A stretch of 64,000 bases of DNA, taken from positions 1-64,000 of the forward strand of contig NZ_QDKQ01000063.1 of assembly GCF_003116815.1 (NCBI RefSeq), in the 5' to 3' direction. This document shows, one piece after another, positions 28,296 to 37,009 of the stretch; the stretch's first letter is position 1, and every line of letters starts with the position of its first letter. A model generated the notes under the pieces. That model saw only the letters and a program-made list of their open reading frames with translations. It made no database searches and had not been told where the DNA came from. The stretch is from Caulobacter endophyticus (GTDB taxonomy: Bacteria; Pseudomonadota; Alphaproteobacteria; Caulobacterales; Caulobacteraceae). The position numbers and the translations under genes are program-made.

Positions 28296-28919
28296 TCAGG
28301 TCGCGGAGGCGCCCTTGGCGCCCAGCTGCTCGGCCATGCGCACGAACTCGACCACCGAGCGGGCCTCCATCTTCCGCATGGCCGCGCCGCGATGGATCTT
28401 CACCGTGATCTCCGACAGGCCGATCTCGAAGGCGATCTGCTTGTTCATCAGGCCATCGGCGACCAGGGCCATGACCTGGCGCTCGCGCATGGTCAGGGTC
28501 TCGTAGCGGCGGCGCACCTCGTCCAGGCCCGAACGCTCGGCGCGCTGGGCCTGGTCGCGGTCTATGGCGGCCATCACCGCGTCTAGCATGTCCTGGTCGC
28601 GGAAGGGCTTGGCCAGGAAGTCGACGGCGCCGGCCTTCATGCCGCGCACGGTCATGGGGATGTCCCCATGGCCGGTCATCAGCACCACCGGCATGCGGAT
28701 ATCGGCGGCGTTGAGCTGGGCCTGGAAGTCGAGACCGCTCACCCCCGGGAGTCGAACGTCCAAGACAAGGCACCCGGCGTCATGCGCATGTCCCGAACGG
28801 AAGAAGTCCTGGGCGTTGCCGAACAGGCGCGTATCCAGCCCGACCGACCGGAACAGGCTGTCGAGGGCCTCTCTCAAGGGGCCGTCGTCATCGACAATGT
28901 GCACCGTCGGGCTGGGCAT
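28296..28919 (-). CDS. FixJ-type response regulator (receiver plus LuxR HTH)
   Basis: 207 residues from ATG 28919. Receiver domain at 1-120 with VHIVDDDGPLREAL and phosphorylation site Asp54 in CLVLDVRLPGVSGLDF; output domain at about 140-200 with LTMRERQVMALVADGLMNKQ and IAFEIGLSEITVKIHRG, the LuxR/FixJ helix-turn-helix. DNA-binding activator switched on by phosphorylation. Divergent from the PAS kinase at 28990, its likely partner; 70 bases separate the two starts. Confidence 0.93.
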   Translation of the reverse strand: MPSPTVHIVDDDGPLREALDSLFRSVGLDTRLFGNAQDFFRSGHAHDAGCLVLDVRLPGVSGLDFQAQLNAADIRMPVVLMTGHGDIPMTVRGMKAGAVDFLAKPFRDQDMLDAVMAAIDRDQAQRAERSGLDEVRRRYETLTMRERQVMALVADGLMNKQIAFEIGLSEITVKIHRGAAMRKMEARSVVEFVRMAEQLGAKGASAT

Positions 28920-28989
28920 GGGACGAATAGCTGGACCCGCCGCTGGCGCGGCGTCAACAATGGGGGAGCGCATCCCTTCGGTGAGCTCG

Positions 28990-30591
28990 ATGCACGACCG
29001 TCCGGCCGACGTCTTGAACATATCGGACAATAGTTTGGCCGGACTCCTGGACGCGGCCCACGAGCCGATCCTGGTGCGCGACCTGGAGGGGCGGATCCTG
29101 TTCTGGAACCAGGGCTGCGAGGCCCTGTACGGCCATGGGCGGGAGGCCGCGCGGGGAGCGTATGCGCCGCGGCTGCTGGCCACGGTCTTTCCCGCGCCGC
29201 TGGAGGAGATCACCGCCCGCCTGTTGGCCGAAGGGCGCTGGGAGGGCGAGGTCAGGCGGCGCCTGGCCGACGGCCGCGAGGCGGTGATCGCCCTGCGCTG
29301 GTCGCTGGGCCGCGACGCCTCGGACGCGGCCTGGGTGCTGGAGACCGGCCGCGACGTCACGGAGGCCCGCTCGGCCGAGGAGGCCCTGCGCCGCAGCGAG
29401 TACCGCTTCCGCAACGTCTTCCACGCCATGAGCGTGTCGTTCTGGGAGCTGGACTTCTCGGCCCTGGCCGGAATGTTCGGGGCCTTGCGCGCGCGCGGCG
29501 TGACCAGCCTGCGCGCCCACATCGCCGAGAATCCCGGCTTCGTGCGCGAAATGATGCGGGCCAGCCAGGTCGTCGACGTCAACGACAAGTCGCTGCAGCT
29601 GTTCGAGGCCACGCGCGAGCAGCTGCTGGGTCCGGTCGACCGCTTCTGGCCGCCGTGCAGCGAGCACGTCTTCGCCGCCAGCGTCATCGCCGCGCTGGAA
29701 AAGAGGCCGCACTACGAAAGCGAGGCGCGCTTCCGCACCTATGGCGGCCGCGAGTTCGACGGCCTGTTCACCTGCTGCTATCCGCGCGAATACCTGCCGC
29801 AGGGCGCGACCCTGGTGGGCGTCATCGACATCACCGACCGCCTGAGGGCCCAGGAGGACCTGCAGCGCGTGCAGGCCGAACTGGCCCATGCGGCGCGGAT
29901 CTCGACCCTGGGCGAACTGACCGCCTCGATCGCCCACGAGGTCAACCAGCCGCTGTCGGCGATCGTCACCAACGGCGAGGCGGGACTGCGCTGGCTGAGG
30001 CGCCAGACGCCCGACCTCGACGAGGTGGTTCGGGCCTTCGACCGGATGATCGGCGAGGCCAACCGCGCCTCCGGAGTCATCGGCCGCATCCGCACCATGG
30101 CGGTGAAGGGCGAACCCGAGACGGCGCGCCTGGCGCTGGGGCCGCTGGTGGAGGACTCCGTTCTGCTGGTGCGGCGCGAACTGACCGTCCACGACGTGGC
30201 CTTGCGCGTGCAGGTTCCGGCCGACCTGCCGGAGGTGCTGGGAGACCGGGTCCAGCTGCAGCAGGTGCTGGTCAACCTGATGGTCAACGCCGCCCAGGCC
30301 ATGGCCGGCGCGGAGGAGCGGGTGCTGGCCGTCCGCGCCGAGGCGCAGGGCGAGGGCGTGGCCCTGTCGGTGACCGACACCGGGCCCGGCGTGCCGCCCG
30401 AGCGGCTGGCCCGGCTGTTCGACGCCTTCTACACGACCAAGGCCGGCGGCATGGGCATGGGCCTGTCGATCTGCCGGACCATCGTCCAGGCCCATGGCGG
30501 CGAGATCGTCGCGATCTCGGAGCCGGGGCAGGGGGCGAGCTTCGTGCTGAAACTGCCGCGCGCAGAACCTGCGCAAGAGGCAGATTGCTGA
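28990..30591 (+). CDS. PAS-domain sensor histidine kinase (FixL/NtrB-like)
   Basis: 533 residues from ATG 28990. First PAS at about 15-130 (LLDAAHEPILVRDLEGRILF and WNQGCEALYGHGREAARGAY), second PAS-like at 135-285 (SEYRFRNVFHAMSVSFWELD ... LVGVIDITDR), then the dimerisation domain with phospho-His316 in SIAHEVNQPLSAIVTNGEAG and the ATPase domain with NLMVNAAQAM, DTGPGVPPE and GMGMGLSICRTIV. No membrane segment, so it senses a cytoplasmic signal; no haem-ligand pattern is obvious. Divergent from the FixJ-like regulator and a receiver protein. Confidence 0.92.
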   Translation: MHDRPADVLNISDNSLAGLLDAAHEPILVRDLEGRILFWNQGCEALYGHGREAARGAYAPRLLATVFPAPLEEITARLLAEGRWEGEVRRRLADGREAVIALRWSLGRDASDAAWVLETGRDVTEARSAEEALRRSEYRFRNVFHAMSVSFWELDFSALAGMFGALRARGVTSLRAHIAENPGFVREMMRASQVVDVNDKSLQLFEATREQLLGPVDRFWPPCSEHVFAASVIAALEKRPHYESEARFRTYGGREFDGLFTCCYPREYLPQGATLVGVIDITDRLRAQEDLQRVQAELAHAARISTLGELTASIAHEVNQPLSAIVTNGEAGLRWLRRQTPDLDEVVRAFDRMIGEANRASGVIGRIRTMAVKGEPETARLALGPLVEDSVLLVRRELTVHDVALRVQVPADLPEVLGDRVQLQQVLVNLMVNAAQAMAGAEERVLAVRAEAQGEGVALSVTDTGPGVPPERLARLFDAFYTTKAGGMGMGLSICRTIVQAHGGEIVAISEPGQGASFVLKLPRAEPAQEADC

Positions 30592-30718
30592 AAAATGCTC
30601 ATCAACCCGTGCAAATCTGAGCGGCTAATTTTACGGTCGCGCGCGCGGTAGTTTGGCTTTGCGAGGCTCCTTCCCGAGTCTCCGCCTCCCCAGAAAAGCC
30701 AATCGGAATATCCTGCAC

Positions 30719-31774
30719 ATGGCCATCAAAGCCTATGGCGCCTTCGCCGCCGACAAGCCGCTGGAAGCGATGGACATCACGCGCCGCGCGGTCGGCCCAA
30801 ACGACGTCCAGATCGAGATCGCCTATTGCGGCGTCTGCCACTCCGACCTGCACACCGTGCGCTCGGAATGGGCCGGCACCCTCTTCCCTTGCGTGCCCGG
30901 CCACGAGATCGTCGGCCGCGTCTCGGCCGTCGGCGGCCAGGTCAGCCGCTTCAAGGAAGGCGACGTCGTCGGCGTCGGCTGCATGGTCGACAGCTGCAAG
31001 CACTGCCACTCGTGCGACGAGGGCCTGGAGCAGTTCTGCGAGAACGGCTTCGTGGGCACCTATAACGGCCCCACCGCCGACGCCCCCGGCCACACCCTGG
31101 GCGGCTATTCGCAGCAGATCGTCGTCAAGGACGACTTCGTGCTGAAGATCAGCCACCCCGAGGAGCAGCTGGCCGCCGTGGCCCCGCTGCTGTGCGCGGG
31201 CATCACCACCTGGTCGCCGCTGCGCCACTGGAACGTCGGCCCGGGCAAGAAGGTCGGCGTTGTCGGCATCGGCGGCCTTGGCCACATGGGCGTCAAGCTG
31301 GCCCACGCCCTGGGCGCGCACGTGGTGGCCTTCACGACCTCGGAAGCCAAGCGCCAGGACGCCCTGGACCTGGGCGCCGACGAGGTGGTGGTGTCGCGCA
31401 ACGAAGGCGAGATGGCCGCCCACGCGGGCTCGTTCGACTTCATCCTCAACACCGTCTCGGCCAGCCACAGCCTCGACGCCTTCACCGCCCTCCTGAAGCG
31501 CGACGGGACCCTGTGCCTGGTCGGCGTGCCGGAGCATGCTCACCCCAGCCCCGACGTGTCTGCCCTGATCTTCAAGCGTCGCGCCATCGCCGGCTCGCTG
31601 ATCGGCGGCATCGCCGAGACGCAGGAGATGCTCGACTTCTGCGCCGAGCACGGCATCGTCTCGGAGATCGAGAAGATCGACATCCAGCAGATCGAGACCG
31701 CTTACGAGCGCATGCAGAAGAGCGACGTGAAGTACCGCTTCGTGATCGACAGCGCCTCGCTGGCCAAGGCGTAG
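30719..31774 (+). CDS. zinc-dependent NAD(P) alcohol dehydrogenase (YahK/cinnamyl-type)
   Basis: 351 residues from ATG 30719. Catalytic zinc region YCGVCHSDLH (Cys40) and GHEIVG (His62); structural zinc cysteines Cys93, Cys96, Cys99 and Cys107 in DSCKHCHSCDEGLEQFC. Rossmann motif GIGGLGHMGVKLAHALGAHV. It interconverts aldehydes and alcohols, usually with NADPH and broad aldehyde range. An AraC-type gene follows downstream after a palindrome, but no substrate can be named. Confidence 0.94.
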   Translation: MAIKAYGAFAADKPLEAMDITRRAVGPNDVQIEIAYCGVCHSDLHTVRSEWAGTLFPCVPGHEIVGRVSAVGGQVSRFKEGDVVGVGCMVDSCKHCHSCDEGLEQFCENGFVGTYNGPTADAPGHTLGGYSQQIVVKDDFVLKISHPEEQLAAVAPLLCAGITTWSPLRHWNVGPGKKVGVVGIGGLGHMGVKLAHALGAHVVAFTTSEAKRQDALDLGADEVVVSRNEGEMAAHAGSFDFILNTVSASHSLDAFTALLKRDGTLCLVGVPEHAHPSPDVSALIFKRRAIAGSLIGGIAETQEMLDFCAEHGIVSEIEKIDIQQIETAYERMQKSDVKYRFVIDSASLAKA

Positions 31775-31830
31775 GTTCGGGTTCCGCGCGGTCTTCGGGC
31801 CGCGCGGACACTTCTCCGGTTACCGCTCTC

Positions 31831-31844
31831 ATACCTGGGTATGA
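31831..31844. promoter_or_regulatory. palindrome upstream of the AraC-type gene
   Basis: CATACC-TG-GGTATG has perfect 6-base arms. It lies 127 bases before the AraC-type gene and 57 bases after the alcohol dehydrogenase stop. Possible operator; no known regulator assigned. Confidence 0.35.
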
Positions 31845-31970
31845 CCCCGCCAAACCCAGGGAGCGCGACGATAAGCCCAGGTGCGATGGCGGCGCGGTCC
31901 CGCATCCAAGAACAATGATCCTTGAGAACGAGAGGGCCCGTGGGGGGCGCTCCAGCCAGGGATCGAAACC

Positions 31971-32525
31971 ATGTCTTTCCTCGCCGTCGACACCGCCAGC
32001 GCCACCCCGGTCGAGGGCCTGCTGGCCGCACCGGATCTCGTGGGCGAGGCCCGCAGCTTCGCCGACCTGCGCGAGGTGCTGGCCGCCCTGGAGCGCTCGC
32101 TGGAGCCGGACGCGCGCGCCGCGCGCGCCCTGGTCGCCCGGGCCTCGGCCATCGTCATCGGCGCGACCCCGCCCGCCCCGATCCAGGGCGGCCTTGCTCC
32201 CTGGCAGGCGCGCAAGCTGCGCAAGCACATCGACGAGAACCTCGACGGCAACCTGACCACGGCCGCGCTGGGCGACCTGGTGGCGTTGAGCGCCAGCTAT
32301 TTCGGCCGCGCCTTCAAGGCGACCTTCGGCGAGACGCCGCACGCCTACATCACCCGCCGCCGGCTGGAGCTGGCCAGGGACCTGATGCTGGCCACCCGCG
32401 ATCCGCTGAGCCAGATCGCCTACCAATGCGGCTTCGCCGACCAGTCGCACCTGTGCCGGCTGTTCCGCCGCTCGGCCGGGGTCGCGCCGCAGGCCTGGCG
32501 ACGGGCCAACCGCCTGGCCGCATAG
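31971..32525 (+). CDS. AraC family transcriptional regulator, short form
   Basis: 184 residues. The C-terminal half carries both AraC helix-turn-helix motifs: LTTAALGDLVALSASYFGRA with FKATFGETPHAYITRRRLEL, and DPLSQIAYQCGFADQSHLCR with LFRRSAGVAPQAWRR. The N-terminal 75 residues (MSFLAVDTASATPVEG...) are short and Ala-rich and do not look like a sugar-binding cupin, so the sensing mode is unclear. Target genes unknown; the upstream alcohol dehydrogenase is a candidate. Confidence 0.9.
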   Translation: MSFLAVDTASATPVEGLLAAPDLVGEARSFADLREVLAALERSLEPDARAARALVARASAIVIGATPPAPIQGGLAPWQARKLRKHIDENLDGNLTTAALGDLVALSASYFGRAFKATFGETPHAYITRRRLELARDLMLATRDPLSQIAYQCGFADQSHLCRLFRRSAGVAPQAWRRANRLAA

Positions 32526-32595
32526 GCTGAAACGGGCTCGCCTTCTCCACCGAAAGCTGCAAGGCTCGCCCGGTCAAGATCGGGGGGATGCGGCG

Positions 32596-33279
32596 ATGAA
32601 GTGGATGACGATGCTGGCCTGCGCGGCCGCGCTGGCGACGGCTCCGGCGCTGGCCTGGGCGGAAAGCACGCCCGAGCAGCGGGCCGCCGCCAAGGCCGAG
32701 GGCGACGCCATGCTGGCCAAGGCCGGCGCCGCGGCGTTCTTCGACAACATCAGCGACCGCGAGGGCGAGAGCGGAGTGACCTTGCAGCACAAGGACTCCG
32801 GCCTGCTCTGCGTGTTCACGCCGGGGCGCGAGGGCAACGAAGTGATCCTGTTCAAGCCGGACGGAACCGACGTCGGCTGCCGGATCGTGACCTTCGCCGA
32901 CAGCCGCACGGTCTATGCCACAAAGTCCGACCTGACGCTCGATCAGGCCATGGGCATGGCGGTGACGGCTCTGAAGGTCAGGCACCCCAAGGCCAAGCCC
33001 TATCGCGGCAAGGCCTCGCAGATCGTGGCCATGATGCAGGCCTCGGGGAAGCTGCCGCCCAGCCGCACCGAGCGCTTCATCGACGGCGCCAGTTACGAGA
33101 GCGTCTCGGTGGCGGCGATCGCCGGCTGGGAAATCAAGATGCGCATGAGCGGCGAGGCCGCCAACGCCCAGTTCCTGGCCAACGCCGGCGATGGGATGGG
33201 CTGGCTGGTCTATGTGGTGAAGGCGGCTCAGCGGCATGGCCTGGGCCCCTTGGCGGCGGCCCCGGCTCCGGGCTCCTGA
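32596..33279 (+). CDS. secreted hypothetical protein
   Basis: 227 residues with a signal peptide [20 protein letters not shown] and AWAE cleavage region. The mature part starts [20 protein letters not shown] and contains [17 protein letters not shown] and two Cys (LLC, VGCR) that may form a disulfide. Periplasmic location expected. No family recognised; similar proteins occur, as far as I recall, as uncharacterised exports in Caulobacter relatives. It ends 98 bases before the HisD-type gene. Confidence 0.75.
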   Translation: MKWMTMLACAAALATAPALAWAESTPEQRAAAKAEGDAMLAKAGAAAFFDNISDREGESGVTLQHKDSGLLCVFTPGREGNEVILFKPDGTDVGCRIVTFADSRTVYATKSDLTLDQAMGMAVTALKVRHPKAKPYRGKASQIVAMMQASGKLPPSRTERFIDGASYESVSVAAIAGWEIKMRMSGEAANAQFLANAGDGMGWLVYVVKAAQRHGLGPLAAAPAPGS

Positions 33280-33377
33280 GCGCCGCCTCTCCACCCAGCG
33301 ACCGTTCCGGCCTAACCGCGCGCCGGCCGGGACGATCCGGGCCAAACACCCTCCGGGAGACCCAGGAGGACAAGGCC

Positions 33378-34703
33378 ATGGCCAGGTGGTTGAAGACCGG
33401 CGCCGACGTGACGGCGGTGGCGAACGCGGACCGGGCGGTGCGCGAGACGGTGGAAGGCATTCTGGCCGACGTGGCCGCGCGCGGCGACGCGGCGGTGCGC
33501 GAGCTGTCTGTGAAGTTCGATGGTTGGGACCGCGAGAGCTATCGCCTGTCGCCGGCCGAGATCCAGGCCTGCATCGACCAGCTGTCGGACCGCGACCTAG
33601 CCGACATCGAATTCGCCCAGGCCCAGGTCAAGAACTTCGCCCAGAAGCAGCGTGAGACGCTGCTGGACCTCGAGGTCGAGACCCTGCCCGGCGTGGTGCT
33701 GGGCCACAAGCACATCCCGGTGAGCGCGGCCGGCTGCTACGTGCCCGGCGGCAAGTATCCGCTACTGGCCTCGGCCCACATGTCGGTGCTGACGGCCAAG
33801 GTGGCCGGCGTGCCGCGCGTGGTCACCTGCGCTCCGCCGTTCGGCGGCAAGCCCGCGCCGGCCATCGTCGCGGCCCAGGCCCTGGCCGGCGCCGACGAGA
33901 TCTACTGCCTGGGCGGGGTGCAGGCGGTGGCGGCCATGGCGCTGGGCACGGAGACCATCGCGCCGGTCGACATGCTGGTCGGCCCCGGCAACGCCTATGT
34001 GGCCGAGGCCAAGCGCCAGCTGTTCGGCCGCGTGGGCATCGACCTCTTCGCCGGCCCGACCGAGACCCTGGTCATCGCCGACGACACGGTGGACGGCGAG
34101 CTGTGCGCCACCGACCTGCTGGGCCAGGCCGAGCACGGCCCCGACAGCCCGGCCATTCTGCTGACCACCTCGCGCAAGCTGGCCGAAGACACCATCGCCT
34201 GGGTCGAGAAGCTGCTTGAGATCCTGCCGACCGCCGCCGTGGCCCGCCGGGCCTGGGAGGGCTTCGGCCAGGTGATCCTCGTCGACAGCGACGCCGAGAT
34301 GGTCGAGATCGCCGACAAGATCGCCTCCGAGCACGTGCAGGTGATGACCGCAGACCCCGACTACTTCCTGCGCCACATGACCAACTACGGCGCGCTGTTC
34401 CTGGGCGAGCGGACCAACGTCTCGTTCGGCGACAAGGTGATCGGCACCAACCACACCCTGCCGACCAAGCTGGCGGCCCGGTACACCGGCGGCCTTTGGG
34501 TGGGCAAGTTCCTCAAGACCTGCACCTACCAGAAGGTGCTGACGAACGAGGCCTCGGCCCTGGTCGGCGAATACTGCTCGCGCCTGTGCGCCCTGGAAGG
34601 CTTCGCCGGCCACGGCGAGCAGGCCAATATCCGCGTGCGCCGCTACGGCGGACGCGAGGTGCCCTATGCGGGCGCGGCCTCGCCGGTTCTGGCGGCGGAG
34701 TAG
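33378..34703 (+). CDS. histidinol dehydrogenase family protein (HpsN-like subgroup)
   Basis: 441 residues; AGGAGG lies 9 bases before ATG 33378. The sequence belongs to the HisD family ([51 protein letters not shown] with zinc-ligand type residues, GTNHTLPT). It differs from biosynthetic His[21 protein letters not shown] and the extended C-terminus are, from memory, closer to HpsN, the sulfopropanediol 3-dehydrogenase, an NAD-dependent alcohol-to-acid enzyme. No other his gene is nearby, and an SDR follows within 4 bases, which fits catabolism better than histidine synthesis. Substrate uncertain. Confidence 0.85.
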   Translation: MARWLKTGADVTAVANADRAVRETVEGILADVAARGDAAVRELSVKFDGWDRESYRLSPAEIQACIDQLSDRDLADIEFAQAQVKNFAQKQRETLLDLEVETLPGVVLGHKHIPVSAAGCYVPGGKYPLLASAHMSVLTAKVAGVPRVVTCAPPFGGKPAPAIVAAQALAGADEIYCLGGVQAVAAMALGTETIAPVDMLVGPGNAYVAEAKRQLFGRVGIDLFAGPTETLVIADDTVDGELCATDLLGQAEHGPDSPAILLTTSRKLAEDTIAWVEKLLEILPTAAVARRAWEGFGQVILVDSDAEMVEIADKIASEHVQVMTADPDYFLRHMTNYGALFLGERTNVSFGDKVIGTNHTLPTKLAARYTGGLWVGKFLKTCTYQKVLTNEASALVGEYCSRLCALEGFAGHGEQANIRVRRYGGREVPYAGAASPVLAAE

Positions 34704-34707
34704 GGCC

Positions 34708-35472
34708 TTGGATCTGCCGCGCGCGCCCTCGTTCCGCCTCGACGGCCGCCGGGCCCTGGTGACGGGGGCGGGCAGGGGCATTGGCCTGGCCGCCGCCACG
34801 GCCCTGGCGCAGGCCGGCGCGGCGGTGACCCTGGCGGCCCGCTCGGCCGGCGAGATCGAGGCGGCGGCGCAAGCCATCCGCGGCCAGGGCGGGCAGGCGC
34901 AGGCGCTGGTGCTCGATGTCGGCGACCTTTCGGCGGTGAAGGCCGCCATCGCCGCGCGGCCGGCTTTCGACGTGCTGGTCAACAACGCGGGCACCAACCG
35001 CCCCAAGCCCTTCGTCGAGGTGACGGAAGACGACTACGACGCCGTGCTCGACCTCAACCTGAAGGCCGCCTTCTTCGTCGCCCAGGCCGTAGCGGCGCGG
35101 ATGGTCGAGGCCCGGGTGAAGGGCTCGATCGTCAACCTGACCTCGCAGATGGGCCATGTGGGCGGCGCGCGGCGCAGCCTCTACTGCGCCAGCAAATGGG
35201 GGCTTGAGGGGCTGTCCAAGGCCATGGCGCTGGACCTCGCTCCGCACGGAATCCGCGTCAACACCATCGCCCCGACCTTCATCGAGACCCCGCTGACCAA
35301 GCCGTTCTTCGAGGACCAGGCCTTCCTCGACAGCGTGCTGGCCAGGATCAAGCTGGGGCGCCTGGGCCAGGTGGAAGACCTGATGGGCGCGGTGGTGTTC
35401 CTGGCCAGCGACGCCAGCGCCCTGATGACCGGCAGCGCCCTGGTGGTCGACGGCGGCTGGACCGCCGACTGA
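34708..35472 (+). CDS. short-chain dehydrogenase/reductase coupled to the HisD-like gene
   Basis: 254 residues from TTG 34708, chosen because GGAG lies seven bases upstream and the product then starts DLPRAPSFRLDGRRALVTGA; upstream codons of the same frame lie inside the previous gene. Cofactor motif TGAGRGIGLA, NNAG motif VLVNNAGTNRP, catalytic Ser in VNLTSQMG and YCASK. It ends VVDGGWTAD as usual. Four bases separate it from the HisD-like gene, so they are one operon and probably act on the same diol or alcohol. Confidence 0.92.
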   Translation: MDLPRAPSFRLDGRRALVTGAGRGIGLAAATALAQAGAAVTLAARSAGEIEAAAQAIRGQGGQAQALVLDVGDLSAVKAAIAARPAFDVLVNNAGTNRPKPFVEVTEDDYDAVLDLNLKAAFFVAQAVAARMVEARVKGSIVNLTSQMGHVGGARRSLYCASKWGLEGLSKAMALDLAPHGIRVNTIAPTFIETPLTKPFFEDQAFLDSVLARIKLGRLGQVEDLMGAVVFLASDASALMTGSALVVDGGWTAD

Positions 35473-35517
35473 GGGCTCGACGCCTTCCGCGAGCTAGGCT
35501 AGGCCTCGCTCACCAGT

Positions 35518-35604
35518 GCGGGCATGGCGAAACTGGTAGACGCAGCAGACTTAAAATCTGCCAGCCGCAAGGCTATGCCGGTTCGATCCCGGCTGCCCGC
35601 ACCA
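35518..35604 (+). tRNA. tRNA-Leu (anticodon TAA)
   Basis: 87 nt with a long variable arm and encoded CCA. Acceptor GCGGGCA/TGCCCGC; D-arm region TGGCGAAACTGGTAGACGC; anticodon stem CAGA/TCTG around CTTAAAA; T-arm CCGG-TTCGATC-CCGG. Confidence 0.97.
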
Positions 35605-35618
35605 AGTCGTTTCCCGGA

Positions 35619-35840
35619 CTAGACGATCGTCAGCGTGGAATCGAGCGTTCCATCCACGGTGAAGGCGGCGGGCGTTCCGGGGATGACCGTATTGGAGAAG
35701 ACCAACATGCCGGGGCTGCCGTTGGCCCCTCCGGTGAAAAGCCCGCGACACGATCAGGTCGCCGCTTAACGTCGCCGGGTCCTGCGGATTGGAAACGAAG
35801 TTCGCGGCGGGCGCCGCGGCGACGGGATCATGGTCGCCAG
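35619..35840 (-). pseudogene. frameshifted C-terminal gene remnant next to tRNA-Leu
   Basis: The minus strand reads DPVAAAPAANFVSNPQDPAT, LSGDLIVSR in one frame up to about 35738 and then FTGGANGSPGMLVFSNTVIP, GTPAAFTVDGTLDSTLTIV-stop in the next frame (TAG at 35621). One missing G in the run around GCGGGCTTTT would join them. No start codon or signal peptide is left. The style (short strands rich in Thr/Ser/Gly) suggests a secreted or surface protein, perhaps related in kind to the PraB-like gene just upstream. A hairpin CGCAAAG-TCAGG-CTTTGCG lies at 35849-35867. Confidence 0.6.
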
Positions 35841-35885
35841 GGCGGCGACGCAAAGTCAGGCTTTGCGAGCGCGCGATGCGCGTCT

Positions 35886-36374
35886 CTACTGCATGGTGAC
35901 GCCGGAAACGGAGAGAGATCCGGTGAGGGTGCACCAAGAAGAGGCCCCGCCTATGGTCACTTCGATCAGTTCCATCGTGCTGCTGTTGGGAGAGTAGTTG
36001 TCGCTCGACCAACGGATATAGGGCGTCCCGCTGCATGAGCCCAAGACGGTCGTGATTTCCATGCCGTAGACGATGACGTGCTGTGCGCCGAACGGATGGA
36101 TCTGCCATGAGAACCCGACCGGCCCGATCAGCCAGCCGCACTGCCAATCTCCCGGGGCGAACGAGCCGCCCGTCACCCAGATGTAGGATCCGCCGCCCAT
36201 AACCTGTCCGGTAAGGGTGACATCGCACGAGACAGTGGTCGTCTCCTGGATCAGCAAGCTGCCAGTGATCGTCACAGGGCCGGAAGCGGGCGTGAAGGTC
36301 TGGGCCGACGCCTGGAGCGGCGTGGCCAGGCCGGCGACAGCCAGGGCAGAGGCAACAGCAGCGTATTTCAGCAC
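35886..36374 (-). CDS. secreted PraB-like protein
   Basis: 162 residues with a clean signal peptide (MLKYAAVASALAVAGLATPLQASAQ). The mature protein is rich in Thr, Ser, Gly and Val and has six Cys (SCDVTLTG, DWQCGWL, GSCSGTP, SSWCTLTG), in the pattern I associate with proteins annotated as alkane oxidation protein activator PraB: FTPASGPVTITGSLLIQETT, VMGGGSYIWVTGGSFAPGDW, TTVLGSCSG and a final SLSVSG. The real function of that family is poorly known. Exported monomer or fibre-like assembly is possible. Confidence 0.6.
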   Translation of the reverse strand: MLKYAAVASALAVAGLATPLQASAQTFTPASGPVTITGSLLIQETTTVSCDVTLTGQVMGGGSYIWVTGGSFAPGDWQCGWLIGPVGFSWQIHPFGAQHVIVYGMEITTVLGSCSGTPYIRWSSDNYSPNSSTMELIEVTIGGASSWCTLTGSLSVSGVTMQ

Positions 36375-36477
36375 GGCGCATCTCCCCGTTCGCGAGCTTC
36401 TGGCCGCGATCTTCTGGTTTGATGTGCTACTTACACCATTTTAAGTTGATGGTAAACGTCAGGGTTGCGCCGGTCGC

Positions 36478-36921
36478 TCAGGTTCTCGTGGCCCTTTTGC
36501 CTGCGTGCGCCCTGCGCCGTCGCCACGCCAACACCCCCAGCCCCGCCGCGAACGCCACCAGCTCGGCGTAGCTCCACAGGTAGTAGGCCGAGAAGAAGCC
36601 CCATTGCCTCAGCGAGCGGTCCAGCGCGAAGGCGACGTGGGTCAGCACGATCAGCAGCTGGAAGGCCGTCATGAACAGCAGCCAGACCCGGCGGTCGAAC
36701 AGGGTCAGGCCGACCAGCACGCTGAGATAGATCAGGTCGACGGCGAAGATGCCCCACTGGGTGAGGCTCTTGTCCTCGATCTCGGCCAGGGCCGAGGCGA
36801 CCCAGGCCAGGATGGTGGCTGCGGCCAGGATCCGCTCCAGCCGGCCGCCCATCCATAGCGCCACGCCGCAGACGACGAACATCGCGCCGGCGCCGAGCTG
36901 GGTCGGCAGGATGCTGAACAT
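36478..36921 (-). CDS. hypothetical four-helix membrane protein
   Basis: 147 residues. Four hydrophobic segments: about 10-25 (AGAMFVVCGVALWMG), 30-45 (ILAAATILAWVASAL), 57-100 in two parts (IFAVDLIYLSVLVGL, LLFMTAFQLLIVLTHVAF) and 113-133 (YLWSYAELVAFAAGLGVL). The C-terminus is strongly basic (RRRRAHAGKRATRT), so it should face the cytoplasm. No family recognised. The ribosome binding region is inside a hairpin at 36924-36948. Confidence 0.65.
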   Translation of the reverse strand: MFSILPTQLGAGAMFVVCGVALWMGGRLERILAAATILAWVASALAEIEDKSLTQWGIFAVDLIYLSVLVGLTLFDRRVWLLFMTAFQLLIVLTHVAFALDRSLRQWGFFSAYYLWSYAELVAFAAGLGVLAWRRRRAHAGKRATRT

Positions 36922-36923
36922 GA

Positions 36924-36948
36924 GGCCCCCGAACAGTGTCCGGGGGCC
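36924..36948 (-). promoter_or_regulatory. hairpin covering the ribosome binding region
   Basis: GGCCCCCG (36924-36931) pairs with CGGGGGCC (36941-36948) around a 9-base loop. On the transcript of the gene at 36478-36921 it lies 3 to 27 bases before the ATG and hides the only purine-rich stretch (GGGGG). It could lower translation or serve as a terminator for the gene at 37010-37357. Confidence 0.5.
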
Positions 36949-37009
36949 ATTGTCGCGACGAATCGTGACGGCCGGAAGAGGGCTGTCGGCTAGCCGACCA
37001 AGACGGAGG

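Noticed and set aside
33378-34703. Plain annotation as biosynthetic hisD
   Set aside because: No other his genes nearby, an SDR partner follows, and several segments fit the HpsN subgroup better; kept only at family level.
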